DNA from: JAICJC01 sp963709425
GTDB taxonomy: Bacteria > Actinomycetota > Thermoleophilia > Gaiellales > JAICJC01
Assembly (NCBI GenBank): GCA_963709425.1
Contig: CAVPWG010000005.1
Location: 248,001-312,000, forward strand
Direction: 5' to 3'
Length of the DNA stretch: 64,000 nucleotides
Shown: piece by piece, positions 7,760 through 15,944 of the stretch
How the letters are laid out: the number at the start of each line of letters is the position of its first letter
Numbering within the stretch: the stretch's first letter is position 1
Made by a program: the position numbers and the translations under genes
The notes under the pieces: generated by a model
Told to the model about the DNA's origin: nothing
Database searches by the model: none
Seen by the model: only the letters and a program-made list of their open reading frames with translations

Positions 7760-9181
7760 TTAGAGCGATCGTCTCCGCTTGTCGAATTTGGCCCACGCCT
7801 TGGGAAACGCGGCTCGAGCTTCGGCCTGGCGGGCGAGTTGTCGCTCGATAAGCGCTTCGGCAGCCATGTGCGCGACGGGACGTGCCACCTCCCGGTCGAG
7901 ATCGGCGAGTACCCTCGCGGCGACGACTGCGTCTTGATGGTCGCCAAGCACGTCCTGGACGTCCTCGGCGCGCTTGATGTATTTGCGCGTCCCCTTCGCA
8001 CCGACAGCGCCTGCGAGCTCCGCGGCGTACCGGGCGCGCTTGACCGCCTTTCGCACCTCGTGGAGATCGCGGTCCGACGGCTGGTTCGCGAGCCGGCGGA
8101 CGTGCCTTTGCGCCCGCCGGTGCTCCTTGCGCAGTTCCTTTGACAGCGACCCTGAGCCTGCGAATCGTGGAGCCTCGACGGCCCGCTCGAGCCGGTTCAG
8201 CAGGCTGACATACCAGGCTTCGCACAAAGCGCCTGACAGCTCGCGGTGTGCCTGGTCTCGCCTGGTCTGGAGCCGTTCCAGCAGGTCGCGCGCTCCGGTC
8301 CGCATTGGCTCGTCGAGCCCCCGTGCGTCGGTCTCGACTTGGGCCAGCAACACGTCCAGGTCGCGCACATCGGCCAATGCTTGACCGGCGGTTCGCAACA
8401 ATCGCCGCAGGTCGTCGGTCCAGCGCCGGTCGAGCAACGGGCGTCCGGCCCGCAGCATCGCACGCAGACGGCGCACCGCCACCCGGTGGTCATGCAGCGC
8501 GTCGGGATCGTCGCCCAGGCGCGTGGCCGGGTCATAGGTCAGGATCTCCCGGTACTGCTCCTCGAGGGCGGCCACGAGCCGTGCCCGCCTGCCGCGCGGG
8601 CGTCGCCGCCGGCGCCACGGCGAAACATCCAGAGCCTGGAACAGCTTCGGGCGGCCGTCCGGGTCATCGGCCCCGGCGCGCCGCAGACGCTTCTCGATCC
8701 GCCGGATCGCCTTGGCGTCTCCGGACACCAGCTCGACCTCGATCTCATCGAACGTCCCGACAGGCCGGTCGTCGTGGAGCACCTCGACCGAGTCCTCCAC
8801 CACGTCCGCCACCCCCACGCCGTCCTCACGAACCGTCACGCCCGTTCGACGCGTCCGCAGAGTCGCCACCGCACTCAGCGGCCGACCGCGGGTATGCGCG
8901 ATCAGAAGCTGCCGGACGTGCTCAGGGACGGCGTCGGTCGGCGCAGGCCACTCCAACTCCAAGCGGTCATCCCCAGTGGGCAGTTTGAGCTGCCAGGCAG
9001 CGTCCCCATCGTCCCCGGATCTGCATCGCAAGGTGATCGACCCATCTGCCAGCCGCAGGTCGTTGGTGTCGTAGTACGTCGACATCAGCACCCGCTCAGC
9101 GATCCGATCGCCATCAAACTGGATGCCCGAGAACCGCTCGCCGGGCCGCAGCTTCACCTCACGCTCCACAGTCGACTTCAT
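7760..9181 (-). CDS. CYTH-CHAD domain protein
   Basis: This 473-residue protein joins two domains. The N-terminal CYTH (triphosphate tunnel metalloenzyme) domain has the E-R-E-V-K signature (ExExK) at residues 5-9, and beta strands through about residue 190 including FDEIEVEL. The C-terminal CHAD domain (about 215-470) is helical, with conserved histidines and basic residues in HDHRVAVRRLRAMLRA and HEVRKAVKRARYAAE. CHAD binds inorganic polyphosphate, and CYTH enzymes cleave triphosphate or cyclise ATP. The ATG at 9181 is chosen because the CYTH motif follows directly; the longer frame is Arg-rich and unlikely. A polyphosphate kinase gene occurs at 61,427 in the same window. Confidence 0.9.
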   Translation of the reverse strand: MKSTVEREVKLRPGERFSGIQFDGDRIAERVLMSTYYDTNDLRLADGSITLRCRSGDDGDAAWQLKLPTGDDRLELEWPAPTDAVPEHVRQLLIAHTRGRPLSAVATLRTRRTGVTVREDGVGVADVVEDSVEVLHDDRPVGTFDEIEVELVSGDAKAIRRIEKRLRRAGADDPDGRPKLFQALDVSPWRRRRRPRGRRARLVAALEEQYREILTYDPATRLGDDPDALHDHRVAVRRLRAMLRAGRPLLDRRWTDDLRRLLRTAGQALADVRDLDVLLAQVETDARGLDEPMRTGARDLLERLQTRRDQAHRELSGALCEAWYVSLLNRLERAVEAPRFAGSGSLSKELRKEHRRAQRHVRRLANQPSDRDLHEVRKAVKRARYAAELAGAVGAKGTRKYIKRAEDVQDVLGDHQDAVVAARVLADLDREVARPVAHMAAEALIERQLARQAEARAAFPKAWAKFDKRRRSL

Positions 9182-9410
9182 GCCCCGGCCATACCCACCG
9201 GGCCGTTCGGCCAACCACCAACACAACCGCCGCGGTGCGATCCGACAACCACACGACGACGAGTGGCGCGATCTCGCGCCGGTTCGGGTGGGGCGGTGTG
9301 CCCCCGAGCGGCACAACCACAAGCTCCGGACGTTCTTGTGGTGTTCGCTACGCACCATCGCCCACCACCCGAGCGGTCAGTGCGTCGGGGCTGTGCTGAG
9401 GAGCGCGAGG

Positions 9411-9947
9411 TTAGCGGGGTGAATCCAGATGGCGCCGTACCTGCCCACTCAGGCGTTCCACCTCGCCGAGGGCTGCGTTCGCGAGTTCACGACGGGCCGC
9501 GCCGTCGCGCACCCGCACGCGCGTCCATTCGAAGGCCGTGCGGACGATCGTGTTTGTTGCCGCGCGACGCTTCGGATCGAGCATCCACACCGTACTCACT
9601 AGCGCTGCGCGCCGGCCGGCGCGTGTGCGACCGCCAGGTACTCGAGCGACCACCGCCTCGGCGAAAAGGAGCTGGATAACCTCGCTCTGGGCAACCTCTC
9701 CCAAACCCGACAACGCGGCTCGGAGTTGCCTGGTCGAGTGCCGAGTACGTGCGCGCCGAGCCGCGTCAAGTTCATCGCTACCGTCAGCGTACTGGGCGTC
9801 GCCATGGCTCCCGTCGCGAGCCGTAACCACCGCGCGCCAGGTTCCGTTCGGCCGCTCCAAGACGGCCAGCTCGAGCGATCGAGCCTCAAACCAGGCTCGG
9901 ATCGACTCGAGTTCGCGATCGTGATCGATCCATCCCACTGCGGGCAT
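9411..9947 (-). CDS. Hypothetical protein (178 residues)
   Basis: From the ATG at 9947 the protein reads MPAVGWIDHDRELESIRAWF. A beta-strand pair (LELAVLERPNGTWRAVVTA) follows, then a helical basic half ending VRRHLDSPR. No family was recognised. The composition and the absence of stops over a much longer frame support coding. The region between its start and the next gene at 10,228 holds nothing I can identify. It may be transcribed separately from the CYTH-CHAD gene, since 229 bases separate them. Confidence 0.5.
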   Translation of the reverse strand: MPAVGWIDHDRELESIRAWFEARSLELAVLERPNGTWRAVVTARDGSHGDAQYADGSDELDAARRARTRHSTRQLRAALSGLGEVAQSEVIQLLFAEAVVARVPGGRTRAGRRAALVSTVWMLDPKRRAATNTIVRTAFEWTRVRVRDGAARRELANAALGEVERLSGQVRRHLDSPR

Positions 9948-10227
9948 GGTACGCGCATACGGCCTCGACTCGTAGGCGCACGAGTGCGCCTGTCGAGGAA
10001 CGGAACGGGGGCTAAGGCCGTCGGAACCGCCGCCGACCACCGGGACTGGCGCTCCGCGCCATGGCGGTGGAGGGGAGCGCCTATCTTCCTCGCACTGCTC
10101 GAGCTCGCCGCTGCTCCATCACCGCGTCGATCGCCCAGTGTTCGCATTTCCGCCACTCGCTGTTCAGCGTGTCGCGGCCGAGCCAGCGGGTCGACTCGGA
10201 ATAGCCGAGCAGGCCGTGCTCGGACAC

Positions 10228-10659
10228 CTACGCTTCGATCACCGATTCGGCCGGACGAGCGGCGGTGATGGGATCGGCGTGGCGGTGCACCAGTTTCCAG
10301 TCTCCTCGCTCTGGGCGAAAGACGCTCGTGACCCGTACCGAGACCGAGCTGGCGTGGGAGCGTCCGCCGACTTTCGCTCGGTAGTGCTCTACCTCAACGA
10401 AGCAGGCAAGGTCGTCCGTCACGTGTTCGGAGATCCGCTCGTTCCGCGTCGCCTCGCCATCCCGGTAGTTAGCGGCCGCGCCCTGCAACGTGCCCAGGAC
10501 GTTATCGTATCCGCGAGCGAAGGGCCCGAACGGGTTCCCGAGCGTCACGTCATCCTGCCGGGAGTAGAGCGCGGCGTATCCCTCGCAGTCGCCGCGCACA
10601 ATGCGGTGGCCCGCTTCGTGGTGCAGTTCGACCGCTTCGTCCAGCGACAGACCTGGCAT
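10228..10659 (-). CDS. SnoaL/NTF2-like family protein
   Basis: A 143-residue protein with the cone-shaped NTF2 fold pattern. An N-terminal helix contains E-A-V-E-L-H-H-E-A-G-H, then Y-A-A-L-Y-S, then D-V-T-L-G-N-P-F-G. The sheet ends VTSVFRPERGDWKLVHRHAD. It resembles DUF4440/SnoaL-like proteins, which include hydrolases, isomerases and calcium/calmodulin-kinase association domains. No catalytic assignment is possible. It begins ATG-CCA with no tight neighbour, so it is probably monocistronic. Confidence 0.75.
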   Translation of the reverse strand: MPGLSLDEAVELHHEAGHRIVRGDCEGYAALYSRQDDVTLGNPFGPFARGYDNVLGTLQGAAANYRDGEATRNERISEHVTDDLACFVEVEHYRAKVGGRSHASSVSVRVTSVFRPERGDWKLVHRHADPITAARPAESVIEA

Positions 10660-10925
10660 GCTCGCCCCCTTAATGGCTGAGACAGGCGGATTGTCCCAGG
10701 ACGGACTGTGACAATCAACAACCCCAGGAGCCTGCTAGGGAAGGTGCCCGCCGAACCGGTGGTGCCGGCTCGGCACGCGCGTCGCGGTCCCCTATCGAGC
10801 ACCTCTGTGGAAAAGACGGCGGGAACGGGAAAGCCTCAACGGTTTTCGGGCCTGGCGTGCGCTGCGGAAGCGCGACCGGTCCGAGCGCAAAGTCCGCGCC
10901 CGAGAGAACCTCAAGAACCGCGAGA

Positions 10926-12038
10926 TCACCGAGCGGCAAGGCCGGTCTCCGGGCCGGTGCGCGAGATGGCGTCGGCATACACTCGCTCGTAGGCGGCGCA
11001 GACAGCGGAGACATGGAACCGCTGCACGGACGAGCGGCAGTGATGGGAGTCGATCTCGTCGAGCCGGTCGATCGCCGCCGCCATACCGTCGACGTCCTCG
11101 ACCAGAAACCCGTTCTCGCCGTCGACGACGATTTCGGACGCAGCGCCACGATCGAAGGCAATCACCGGCGTACCGGTGGCAAGCGCCTCGATCATCACCA
11201 GTCCGAACGGCTCCGGCCATTCGATCGGCATCAACAGGCCCCGTGCTCGTGCAAGCGCCTTCCGCTTCTCCTCCGGTCCGAGCGCTCCCAGATATCGCAC
11301 GCGGTCGCCGCCGAGGTGCGGCTCCACCTCGCCGGCGAAGAACTCCTCGCCGTCCGGCTGTACCGGGCCTGCCAACGCCAGTCGCCGGCCCGCCCGCTGC
11401 GCCGCCTCGACGGCGCGATGCGGCCCCTTGTCCGGGTCGATCCTGCCCAGGAACAGCAACTCGTCCGCCTTCTCATCCTGGAAGGGCCACTCGTCGAGGT
11501 CGATCGGGTTCGGCACCACATGTCGGCAGTCGACGCCATCCGGTGCCTGCGAACGCTGCGAATCGCTGATCGCCACCAACGTGGCCTTATGCCCCTGCCG
11601 GCGATAGAGCTCTGTTCGTTCCTCATCGAACGGGCCATGCAGCGTGTGCACGAACGGCTCACGGAGGCGATCCGCCATCGCCAGAGCCACCGCCGGGCAG
11701 TGATCGTGCACGACATCGAACCCGGCCCCATCCACACGTTCGCGGTCGATGCGGTCAAACACCGAACCCACATGCGCCGCCTCAATCAGCGAGTGCTCGA
11801 TCTGATCCGGCTGCGGCTCGTCCAACACCGCCACCACGCGCGCATCCGACTCCGACTCCGGCGCGGCGAACAGGGTGACCTGATGCCCGTGCGCGACGAG
11901 GCCCTCACACAGCAGCCGCACCACCTCCTCGATACCCCCATAGGTCGGCGCCGGAATCGAGATCCACGGCGGCGCCACCACCGCGATCCTGAGCGGACGA
12001 TGCGTCCTGACCGTCCCGCTGTGGATCGACGCCTGCAT
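10926..12038 (-). CDS. GT4-family glycosyltransferase
   Basis: A 370-residue GT-B glycosyltransferase. The N-terminal Rossmann half starts LRIAVVAPPWISIPAPTYGG. The nucleotide-sugar half contains LLFLGRIDPDKGPHRAVEAA at about 210-229, and the donor-binding E-x7-E motif P-E-P-F-G-L-V-M-I-E-A-L followed by GTPVIAF. Proteins of this type transfer sugars to cell-envelope or small-molecule acceptors in the cytoplasm. The acceptor is unknown and no other envelope gene is adjacent. The ATG at 12,038 is chosen because the fold begins a few residues later; the longer frame to 12,638 lacks family features. Confidence 0.9.
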   Translation of the reverse strand: MQASIHSGTVRTHRPLRIAVVAPPWISIPAPTYGGIEEVVRLLCEGLVAHGHQVTLFAAPESESDARVVAVLDEPQPDQIEHSLIEAAHVGSVFDRIDRERVDGAGFDVVHDHCPAVALAMADRLREPFVHTLHGPFDEERTELYRRQGHKATLVAISDSQRSQAPDGVDCRHVVPNPIDLDEWPFQDEKADELLFLGRIDPDKGPHRAVEAAQRAGRRLALAGPVQPDGEEFFAGEVEPHLGGDRVRYLGALGPEEKRKALARARGLLMPIEWPEPFGLVMIEALATGTPVIAFDRGAASEIVVDGENGFLVEDVDGMAAAIDRLDEIDSHHCRSSVQRFHVSAVCAAYERVYADAISRTGPETGLAAR

Positions 12039-12149
12039 AGCCCGGTGGTTACCCCGCGTTTTCGCAAACCGAACCGCGCCCTGCGCTCGCATGGTTGGGG
12101 TGCCGACAGAAGGCATCGGCCGGCCGACGAATTGGCAAGGGGGACAACG

Positions 12150-12300
12150 AGATGGCGACAGCCCGATCGCTGCCCGAGGCGCGGCACGCACCACTGACGC
12201 GCTTACCCAGACCGGCGTTCGGGAAGCAAGCTCCTGGAGGCGATCGCACTGGCTGTAAGCGAAGCCGTCGGCAACGCCATACGACGGGACAGGGACGGCG
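12150..12300 (+). pseudogene. Decayed RsbW-like anti-sigma factor gene (relic of a second copy)
   Basis: Reading three frames in turn recovers the beginning of an anti-sigma kinase very like the one at 413-859: ATARSLPEARHA, then TTDALTQTGV, then LLEAIALAVSEAVGNAIRR, which is the N box. Two frameshifts separate these pieces, and the G1 and G2 boxes are gone. The ATG with upstream A/G-rich sequence near 12,151 is probably the former start. This is a dead paralogue of the intact gene about 11.5 kb upstream. Confidence 0.7.
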
Positions 12301-12685
12301 GCCAGGCACCGCATCGCAGGCAGCGATGGACGGTGCCCGGCGCGCCTGAGCGTCACGCGGTGGCTAACTTGCCCGCTTCGGAGCGCGCCTAACCGCGAAG
12401 GCGATGCGCCGGACACCGTTGCTCGTAGCTGAACACCCGCTGAGGATCCCGCAAGAGAGCTGAGCGTAGAGGGCCGTTCAGGCCACGGGCCAGCCGCGCG
12501 GCAGGTGTTGCGCGAACGCCTCCGGCGTGGATAAGCGGTCTGGCTAGACCGGCCGTCCTCTAACGGCTCGTAGCGCGTCGCAACCGACGACGCACCACCG
12601 ATCGCCCGATCTTCCAGGCGATGAGCCCGAATAGCCAATAGAATCGTCTACGCATCAGCACGTGGTTCCCGCCGGCGAGGCAAAG
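12301..12685. other. Intergenic stretch, no gene seen
   Basis: About 385 bases after the anti-sigma relic. Neither strand has a frame with protein-like composition, and no strong hairpin was seen. It probably contains the eroded remainder of the pseudogene. Confidence 0.45.
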
Positions 12686-12919
12686 CTAAACCCTCCGAAC
12701 CATGGCGTCTGCAAGCGGGCAGGCCACGAGATCCATCTCGCCTTCGGCGTAGTCGATGCGCTCGGCGCGGACGACCTCGGAGACCCAGTCCTCGCCCCAA
12801 CCGAGCGAGTCCGCGACTTCCACGGCCGCATCCTCGAACTCGAAATCGACGGGTTGCTGCGAGACGCTGAAGAGGCCGCCTATGGGCGGTGCTTGGGTGT
12901 GCAAGCTGACTCGCGGCAT
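12686..12919 (-). CDS. Small hypothetical protein (77 residues)
   Basis: The frame from an ATG at 12,919 encodes an acidic protein reading MPRVSLHTQAPPIGGLF, then FEFEDAAVEVADSLGWGEDW and EGEMDLVACPLADAMVRRV. It has no recognised domain. The mix of acidic and hydrophobic residues looks more like a protein than the opposite-strand frame, but there is no clear ribosome-binding site. It could be a small gene or a remnant. Confidence 0.4.
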   Translation of the reverse strand: MPRVSLHTQAPPIGGLFSVSQQPVDFEFEDAAVEVADSLGWGEDWVSEVVRAERIDYAEGEMDLVACPLADAMVRRV

Positions 12920-13163
12920 CGAGCAGATCTAGCGGGAAGAGGTGCTCGCGCGCAGGGCTCAGCTCATGGCGACCGATTCCTCCCACGTGTCCGCCAGCAG
13001 GGTGCGAAGCAGACGAGCGGGATCGGCGAGATGTCGGCAGATGAGTCCGAGAGCCCTGCTGATGCACAATTGAACCACCACCTCGGCCGGGCTAGCATCG
13101 GCGTCACCGGCCGCGGCAAGCCTGAAGTGGGCGTGATGCGGCCAACCGACCCAGGAGGGAACC

Positions 13164-13460
13164 ATGGAGACGTACGTCATTCTGCGTCGCGGCGGCTGGC
13201 GGACGGCCGAGGATCTGCAGGCGGCTGCCGCACGTTCGACGGCCGAAGGGGATCGGATGTCCGAGGACGTACGCTGGATTCGAAGCTACGTCCTCGCCGA
13301 GCCGGATGACGGTGGCGTCGGCACTGTGTGCATCTACCAGGCCACTAGCCCGGAGGCGATCCGTCGCCACGCAACTGCGGCCGACCTGCCTGTCGACGAG
13401 GTGATCCATGTCGCCGACACCGTGATTGTCCGGCCTGACCCGGTGCCGGCGGACGCCTGA
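13164..13460 (+). CDS. DUF4242 (SCO4226-like) small protein
   Basis: A 98-residue protein starting METYVILRRGGWRTAEDL. The ferredoxin-like DUF4242 pattern is visible: RWIRSYVLAE, then VCIYQATSPEAIRRHA, then ADLPVDEVIHVADTVI. The Streptomyces SCO4226 member is described as nickel-binding; whether this one binds metal is not known. The start is well set, since an AGGAGGGA ribosome-binding site lies six bases before the ATG. It has no close neighbours in the same direction. Confidence 0.85.
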   Translation: METYVILRRGGWRTAEDLQAAAARSTAEGDRMSEDVRWIRSYVLAEPDDGGVGTVCIYQATSPEAIRRHATAADLPVDEVIHVADTVIVRPDPVPADA

Positions 13461-13597
13461 GCCGGCATCCAAAACGTCGCGGGCGTCCGATCGAAGTCTC
13501 GCGTTCGGATGTTCGATCAGCTCACCCGAGCGACCAGCGAGATCGGCCGGACGCTCGACGCCCTCGACACGAGGTGTAGAGGACGCCCTCGCCTTTC

Positions 13598-13831
13598 TTG
13601 GAAGGATCGCCCGCCAGCACCACGGAGGCGAAGACGGCGATTGCCGACGCGGTGCGGCGAGTGGCAGCCGACCTCGGCAATACCGCGGCCGTGGCGCGGT
13701 CCGCCTATATCCACTCGGCGGTCATCGACGCCTTCACCGCCGCGACGCTGCCGCGCGACGCGATCCTGGCGTGCGCATCGCAACACGACGTCGAGGACGT
13801 GATACTCGATTTCCTGGAGGAAACGGCCTAA
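13598..13831 (+). pseudogene. C-terminal relic of a type IB DNA topoisomerase
   Basis: The frame contains STTEAKTAIADAVRRVAADLG, then NTAAVARSAYIHSAVIDAF. Type IB topoisomerases end in a nearly identical block, LGNTPAVxRxSYIxP, where the tyrosine is the catalytic nucleophile. Only about 75 residues remain. The other catalytic residues (Arg, Lys, Arg, His) that should lie upstream are not encoded in any frame nearby. The Cys/Arg-to-Ala change before the S-A-Y-I motif and the lack of the N-terminal domain indicate a dead fragment. Confidence 0.7.
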
Positions 13832-13924
13832 GAGCGCTTCAAGATGAGATATGCGGAGTGCGACGGGGGAAGTAGAGAGCGTCGTCCATGCCCCAGCCGT
13901 CGGGCGCCCACCTCGGGAGCCTCG

Positions 13925-14099
13925 CTAGACCTCGGCACTGAATCGTGGTGACACGAGGTAGCGGGGATACGACACGGCGGGCTGGCGGTGGGTGTACTGG
14001 TCGTCGCGGTAAAGACGCCACCCGGCTTGCGACTGGGCGGCGACGGTGACCATGGAAGAACAGCGTCAGCGAGTTCTGACGGACAAAGCGTTTCCAATG
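13925..14099 (-). pseudogene. DUF6766 membrane protein relic
   Basis: Two minus-strand frames reconstruct the first half of a DUF6766 protein. The first is W-K-R-F-V-R-Q-N-S-L-T-L-F-F (about 14,096-14,052). A frame change follows, then AQSQAGWRLYRDDQYTHRQP, and after that A-V-S-Y-P-R-Y-L-V-S-P-R-F-S-A-E-V before a TAG at 13,925. The family normally continues with E-N-W-x-S-E-F-L-Q and a second membrane helix; these are missing. The start codon also appears to be lost (TGG instead of ATG). It is inactive. Confidence 0.6.
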
Positions 14100-14328
14100 G
14101 CCGGTCAACCCAACCACGATCGACCCGGCCAGCCCGAAAACGATCACGCCGAGTACGCGATGAACATCGTCCGCATCCGGGTCCGATTCGCCACTCCCAG
14201 TGCGAACCCTGCGGTGTCAGACCCGGACAAGGTCGTTCTCGATTGCGTTACCTCGCGCTGCGCGTTTCCCGTTCGAGCAGGAGAGGGTATCAGGCTGGCG
14301 TCCAGGGAAAACCAAGGTGGGAGGAACG

Positions 14329-14820
14329 ATGAAGCTGCAGACGCTGGACGATGTTCTCATGGCCGAGCTGACGGATCTCCTGAGCGCTGAGAAGCAGCTC
14401 GTGAAGGCGCTTCCGAAAGTCGCCGAGGCTGCATCGTCATCCGAGCTCCGCGACGCCATTAAGGAGCACCTGGAAGAGACGCGCGGCCACGTGCAGCGGC
14501 TCGAGAGGGTGTTCCAGTCGCTGGGCACGGAGGTGCGGTCCGAGCACTGCGAGGCGATGGAGGGCCTGATCGGCGAGGGCGAGGAGATCATCGAGGCTGA
14601 CGGTGACGGCAACGCCAAGGATGCGGCGCTGATCGGCGCCGCCCAGCGGGTCGAGCACTATGAGATCGCTGCGTACGGCACTGCGCGGACGCTCGCGGAG
14701 CAGCTCGGCAACGACGATGCCGCGGCGCTGCTGCAGGAGACGCTCGACGAGGAGAGCGCGGCCGACCAGACCCTGACCAAGATCGCGGTTGGGCGCGTGA
14801 ACGAGCGAGCCTCGAGTTAG
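14329..14820 (+). CDS. YciE/YciF ferritin-like protein (DUF892)
   Basis: This 163-residue four-helix protein starts MKLQTLDDVLMAELTDLLSA. Family features are the opening A-E-L-x-D-x-x-S-A-E-K-Q-L, EHLEETRGHVQRLERVFQ near residues 47-64, and HYEIAAYGTARTLAEQLG near 115. The glutamates and histidines of these helices form a ferritin-like di-iron site. YciF-type proteins are induced by osmotic and general stress. A GTGGGAGG ribosome-binding site precedes the ATG by seven bases. A small basic protein gene follows 25 bases later and a strong hairpin terminator closes the pair. Confidence 0.9.
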   Translation: MKLQTLDDVLMAELTDLLSAEKQLVKALPKVAEAASSSELRDAIKEHLEETRGHVQRLERVFQSLGTEVRSEHCEAMEGLIGEGEEIIEADGDGNAKDAALIGAAQRVEHYEIAAYGTARTLAEQLGNDDAAALLQETLDEESAADQTLTKIAVGRVNERASS

Positions 14821-14845
14821 GGCAGGCCCCACGAAGGAGGACGAG

Positions 14846-15055
14846 ATGGCGGTGAAGAACGAGAAGCAGTACGAAGCGCTCAAGGACGAGGGCATGTCGA
14901 AGGGCCGCGCCGCCCGGATCGCAAACTCGCCTGGCGCCTCCAAGCGCGGCGGCAAGAGCTCCGGCTCGGGCGGAAGCCCAAAGCAGGGCGGCACAACCGC
15001 ACAGAAGAAGGCCGCCGGACGCAAGGGCGGCAAGGCCGCCGCGAAGAAGAGCTAG
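14846..15055 (+). CDS. Small basic KGG-rich protein (DUF7218-like)
   Basis: A 69-residue, Lys/Gly-rich protein. Its N-terminus is A-V-K-N-E-K-Q-Y-E-A-L-K-D-E-G-M-S-K, followed by AARIANSPGASKRGG and a low-complexity tail ending RKGGKAAAKKS. The same small protein occurs widely in soil bacteria, often beside stress genes. The basic tail suggests nucleic-acid binding, but the function is not established. A GAAGGAGG ribosome-binding site lies before the ATG. It is co-transcribed with the YciF gene, judging by spacing and the shared terminator. Confidence 0.85.
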   Translation: MAVKNEKQYEALKDEGMSKGRAARIANSPGASKRGGKSSGSGGSPKQGGTTAQKKAAGRKGGKAAAKKS

Positions 15056-15060
15056 CCACG

Positions 15061-15097
15061 GAGGCTCCCGGCCGGCTCTGAGCCGGCCGGGAGCCTC
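15061..15097 (+). terminator. Perfect 17-bp hairpin terminator after the YciF operon
   Basis: GAGGCTCCCGGCCGGCT is followed by a three-base loop (CTG) and its exact reverse complement. It begins six bases after the TAG of the basic protein gene. There is no U-tract, as is common for terminators in GC-rich actinobacteria. Confidence 0.85.
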
Positions 15098-15315
15098 GGC
15101 GCAGCGGGAGCGACTCCTCGCGGCCCTGCCAGGTGGTAGCCGGTGACTGAACGTCCACCCGTTTGCTGCTTCGTGACGGTGGCGCGGCGGCTTGCGATCG
15201 GGAACTCGTCGAGCTGCGCCTTTGTCCGATGCTGAGAGATCTGAACACGGTCAGCGGCGGTAGGAAAGACGCCCGCGGGTCTCGTCGCGCTTAGCCCTTC
15301 ATCACCGGCTGTGGC

Positions 15316-15741
15316 CTACGAAAGTGAGGGAGCCGGCGCCCGCTGCGGCGTGCGCCCCGTAGGCGCGTCGGCCTGGTTCGTCTGCCGTGCGCGAGCCAAT
15401 CCTTGGTCAGCTTGGTCGATGTTCTTGATCGCGTCCGAGAGGCGTCCGCGGGCAGCGGATCTCCGGTTCCGTGTATCCCGTCGTGCCGTCGTGAGCACCT
15501 CAGCATTACCCGGTGGCGCATTCGCCGGGAGCAGCAGGACGGAAGCGTCGAGAGTCAGGACCCGCCACCTGAGCAGCCGAGCCATGACCGATGCTTCAAC
15601 CACGACGCCTTCCGAAAGACGGCGCGTGCGAATAGCTCGCGCCGGCGCACGTACTCCGTTGATTGCCGATGCTCGTTCAGCCACGTGCGCGGATTGCGCG
15701 GAGGCGTCGAGTTGACGCCGGGAAGGTCGCCCGGCAGTCAC
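15316..15741 (-). CDS. Doubtful hypothetical protein
   Basis: A 141-residue frame starts at a GTG that overlaps the TGA of the gene before it (GTGA at 15,738-15,741), which is the only positive sign. The sequence is Arg/Ala-rich with few recognisable features; its last 40 residues are polar (AIKNIDQADQGLARARQ). Codon use is less biased than in neighbouring genes. The rest of the 15,098-15,737 interval holds nothing else I can support. It may be non-coding. Confidence 0.25.
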   Translation of the reverse strand: MTAGRPSRRQLDASAQSAHVAERASAINGVRAPARAIRTRRLSEGVVVEASVMARLLRWRVLTLDASVLLLPANAPPGNAEVLTTARRDTRNRRSAARGRLSDAIKNIDQADQGLARARQTNQADAPTGRTPQRAPAPSLS

Positions 15742-15944
15742 GAGTCGCTCGACGTCTCCAGGCGATCCCGCAGCGACGAAATGCCGGCGCTGGCCGCCGT
15801 CAATACCGCGACGCCCGCGGCCGCATACGCGGCGCGGCGGACCCTCCGCTTCTTGGCGGGGTCATCGGTCAGCCCTGGCTCGAGCGAGTCGACGAACTTC
15901 CGAAGCCGCTGGGATTTGGTCTCGCGAAACCTCATCTCAAGCAC
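15738..15944 (-). CDS. Small protein with one C-terminal hydrophobic helix
   Basis: A 68-residue protein. The basic N-terminal half (ETKSQRLRKFVDSLEPGLTD) is followed by KKRRVRRAAYAAAGVAVLTA, then ASAGISSLRDR. The hydrophobic stretch is Ala-rich and weak, so membrane insertion is uncertain. Its first eight bases overlap the end of the coiled-coil gene upstream, which suggests translational coupling. Similar small proteins accompany stress genes in Thermoleophilia-like genomes as I recall them; the role is unknown. Confidence 0.6.
   Translation of the reverse strand: MLEMRFRETKSQRLRKFVDSLEPGLTDDPAKKRRVRRAAYAAAGVAVLTAASAGISSLRDRLETSSDS

Noticed and set aside
10762..10776. Six-bp hairpin as terminator of the GT4 gene
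   Set aside because: GTGCCG/CGGCAC is too short to distinguish from chance at this base composition, and it lies 150 bases past the stop.
10857..12197. Long plus-strand open frame (446 residues)
   Set aside because: It is antisense to the GT4 glycosyltransferase and His/Arg-rich, a typical shadow frame in GC-rich DNA.
12662..13309. Plus-strand open frame of 215 residues
   Set aside because: It overlaps the well-supported DUF4242 gene in another frame and lacks family features.
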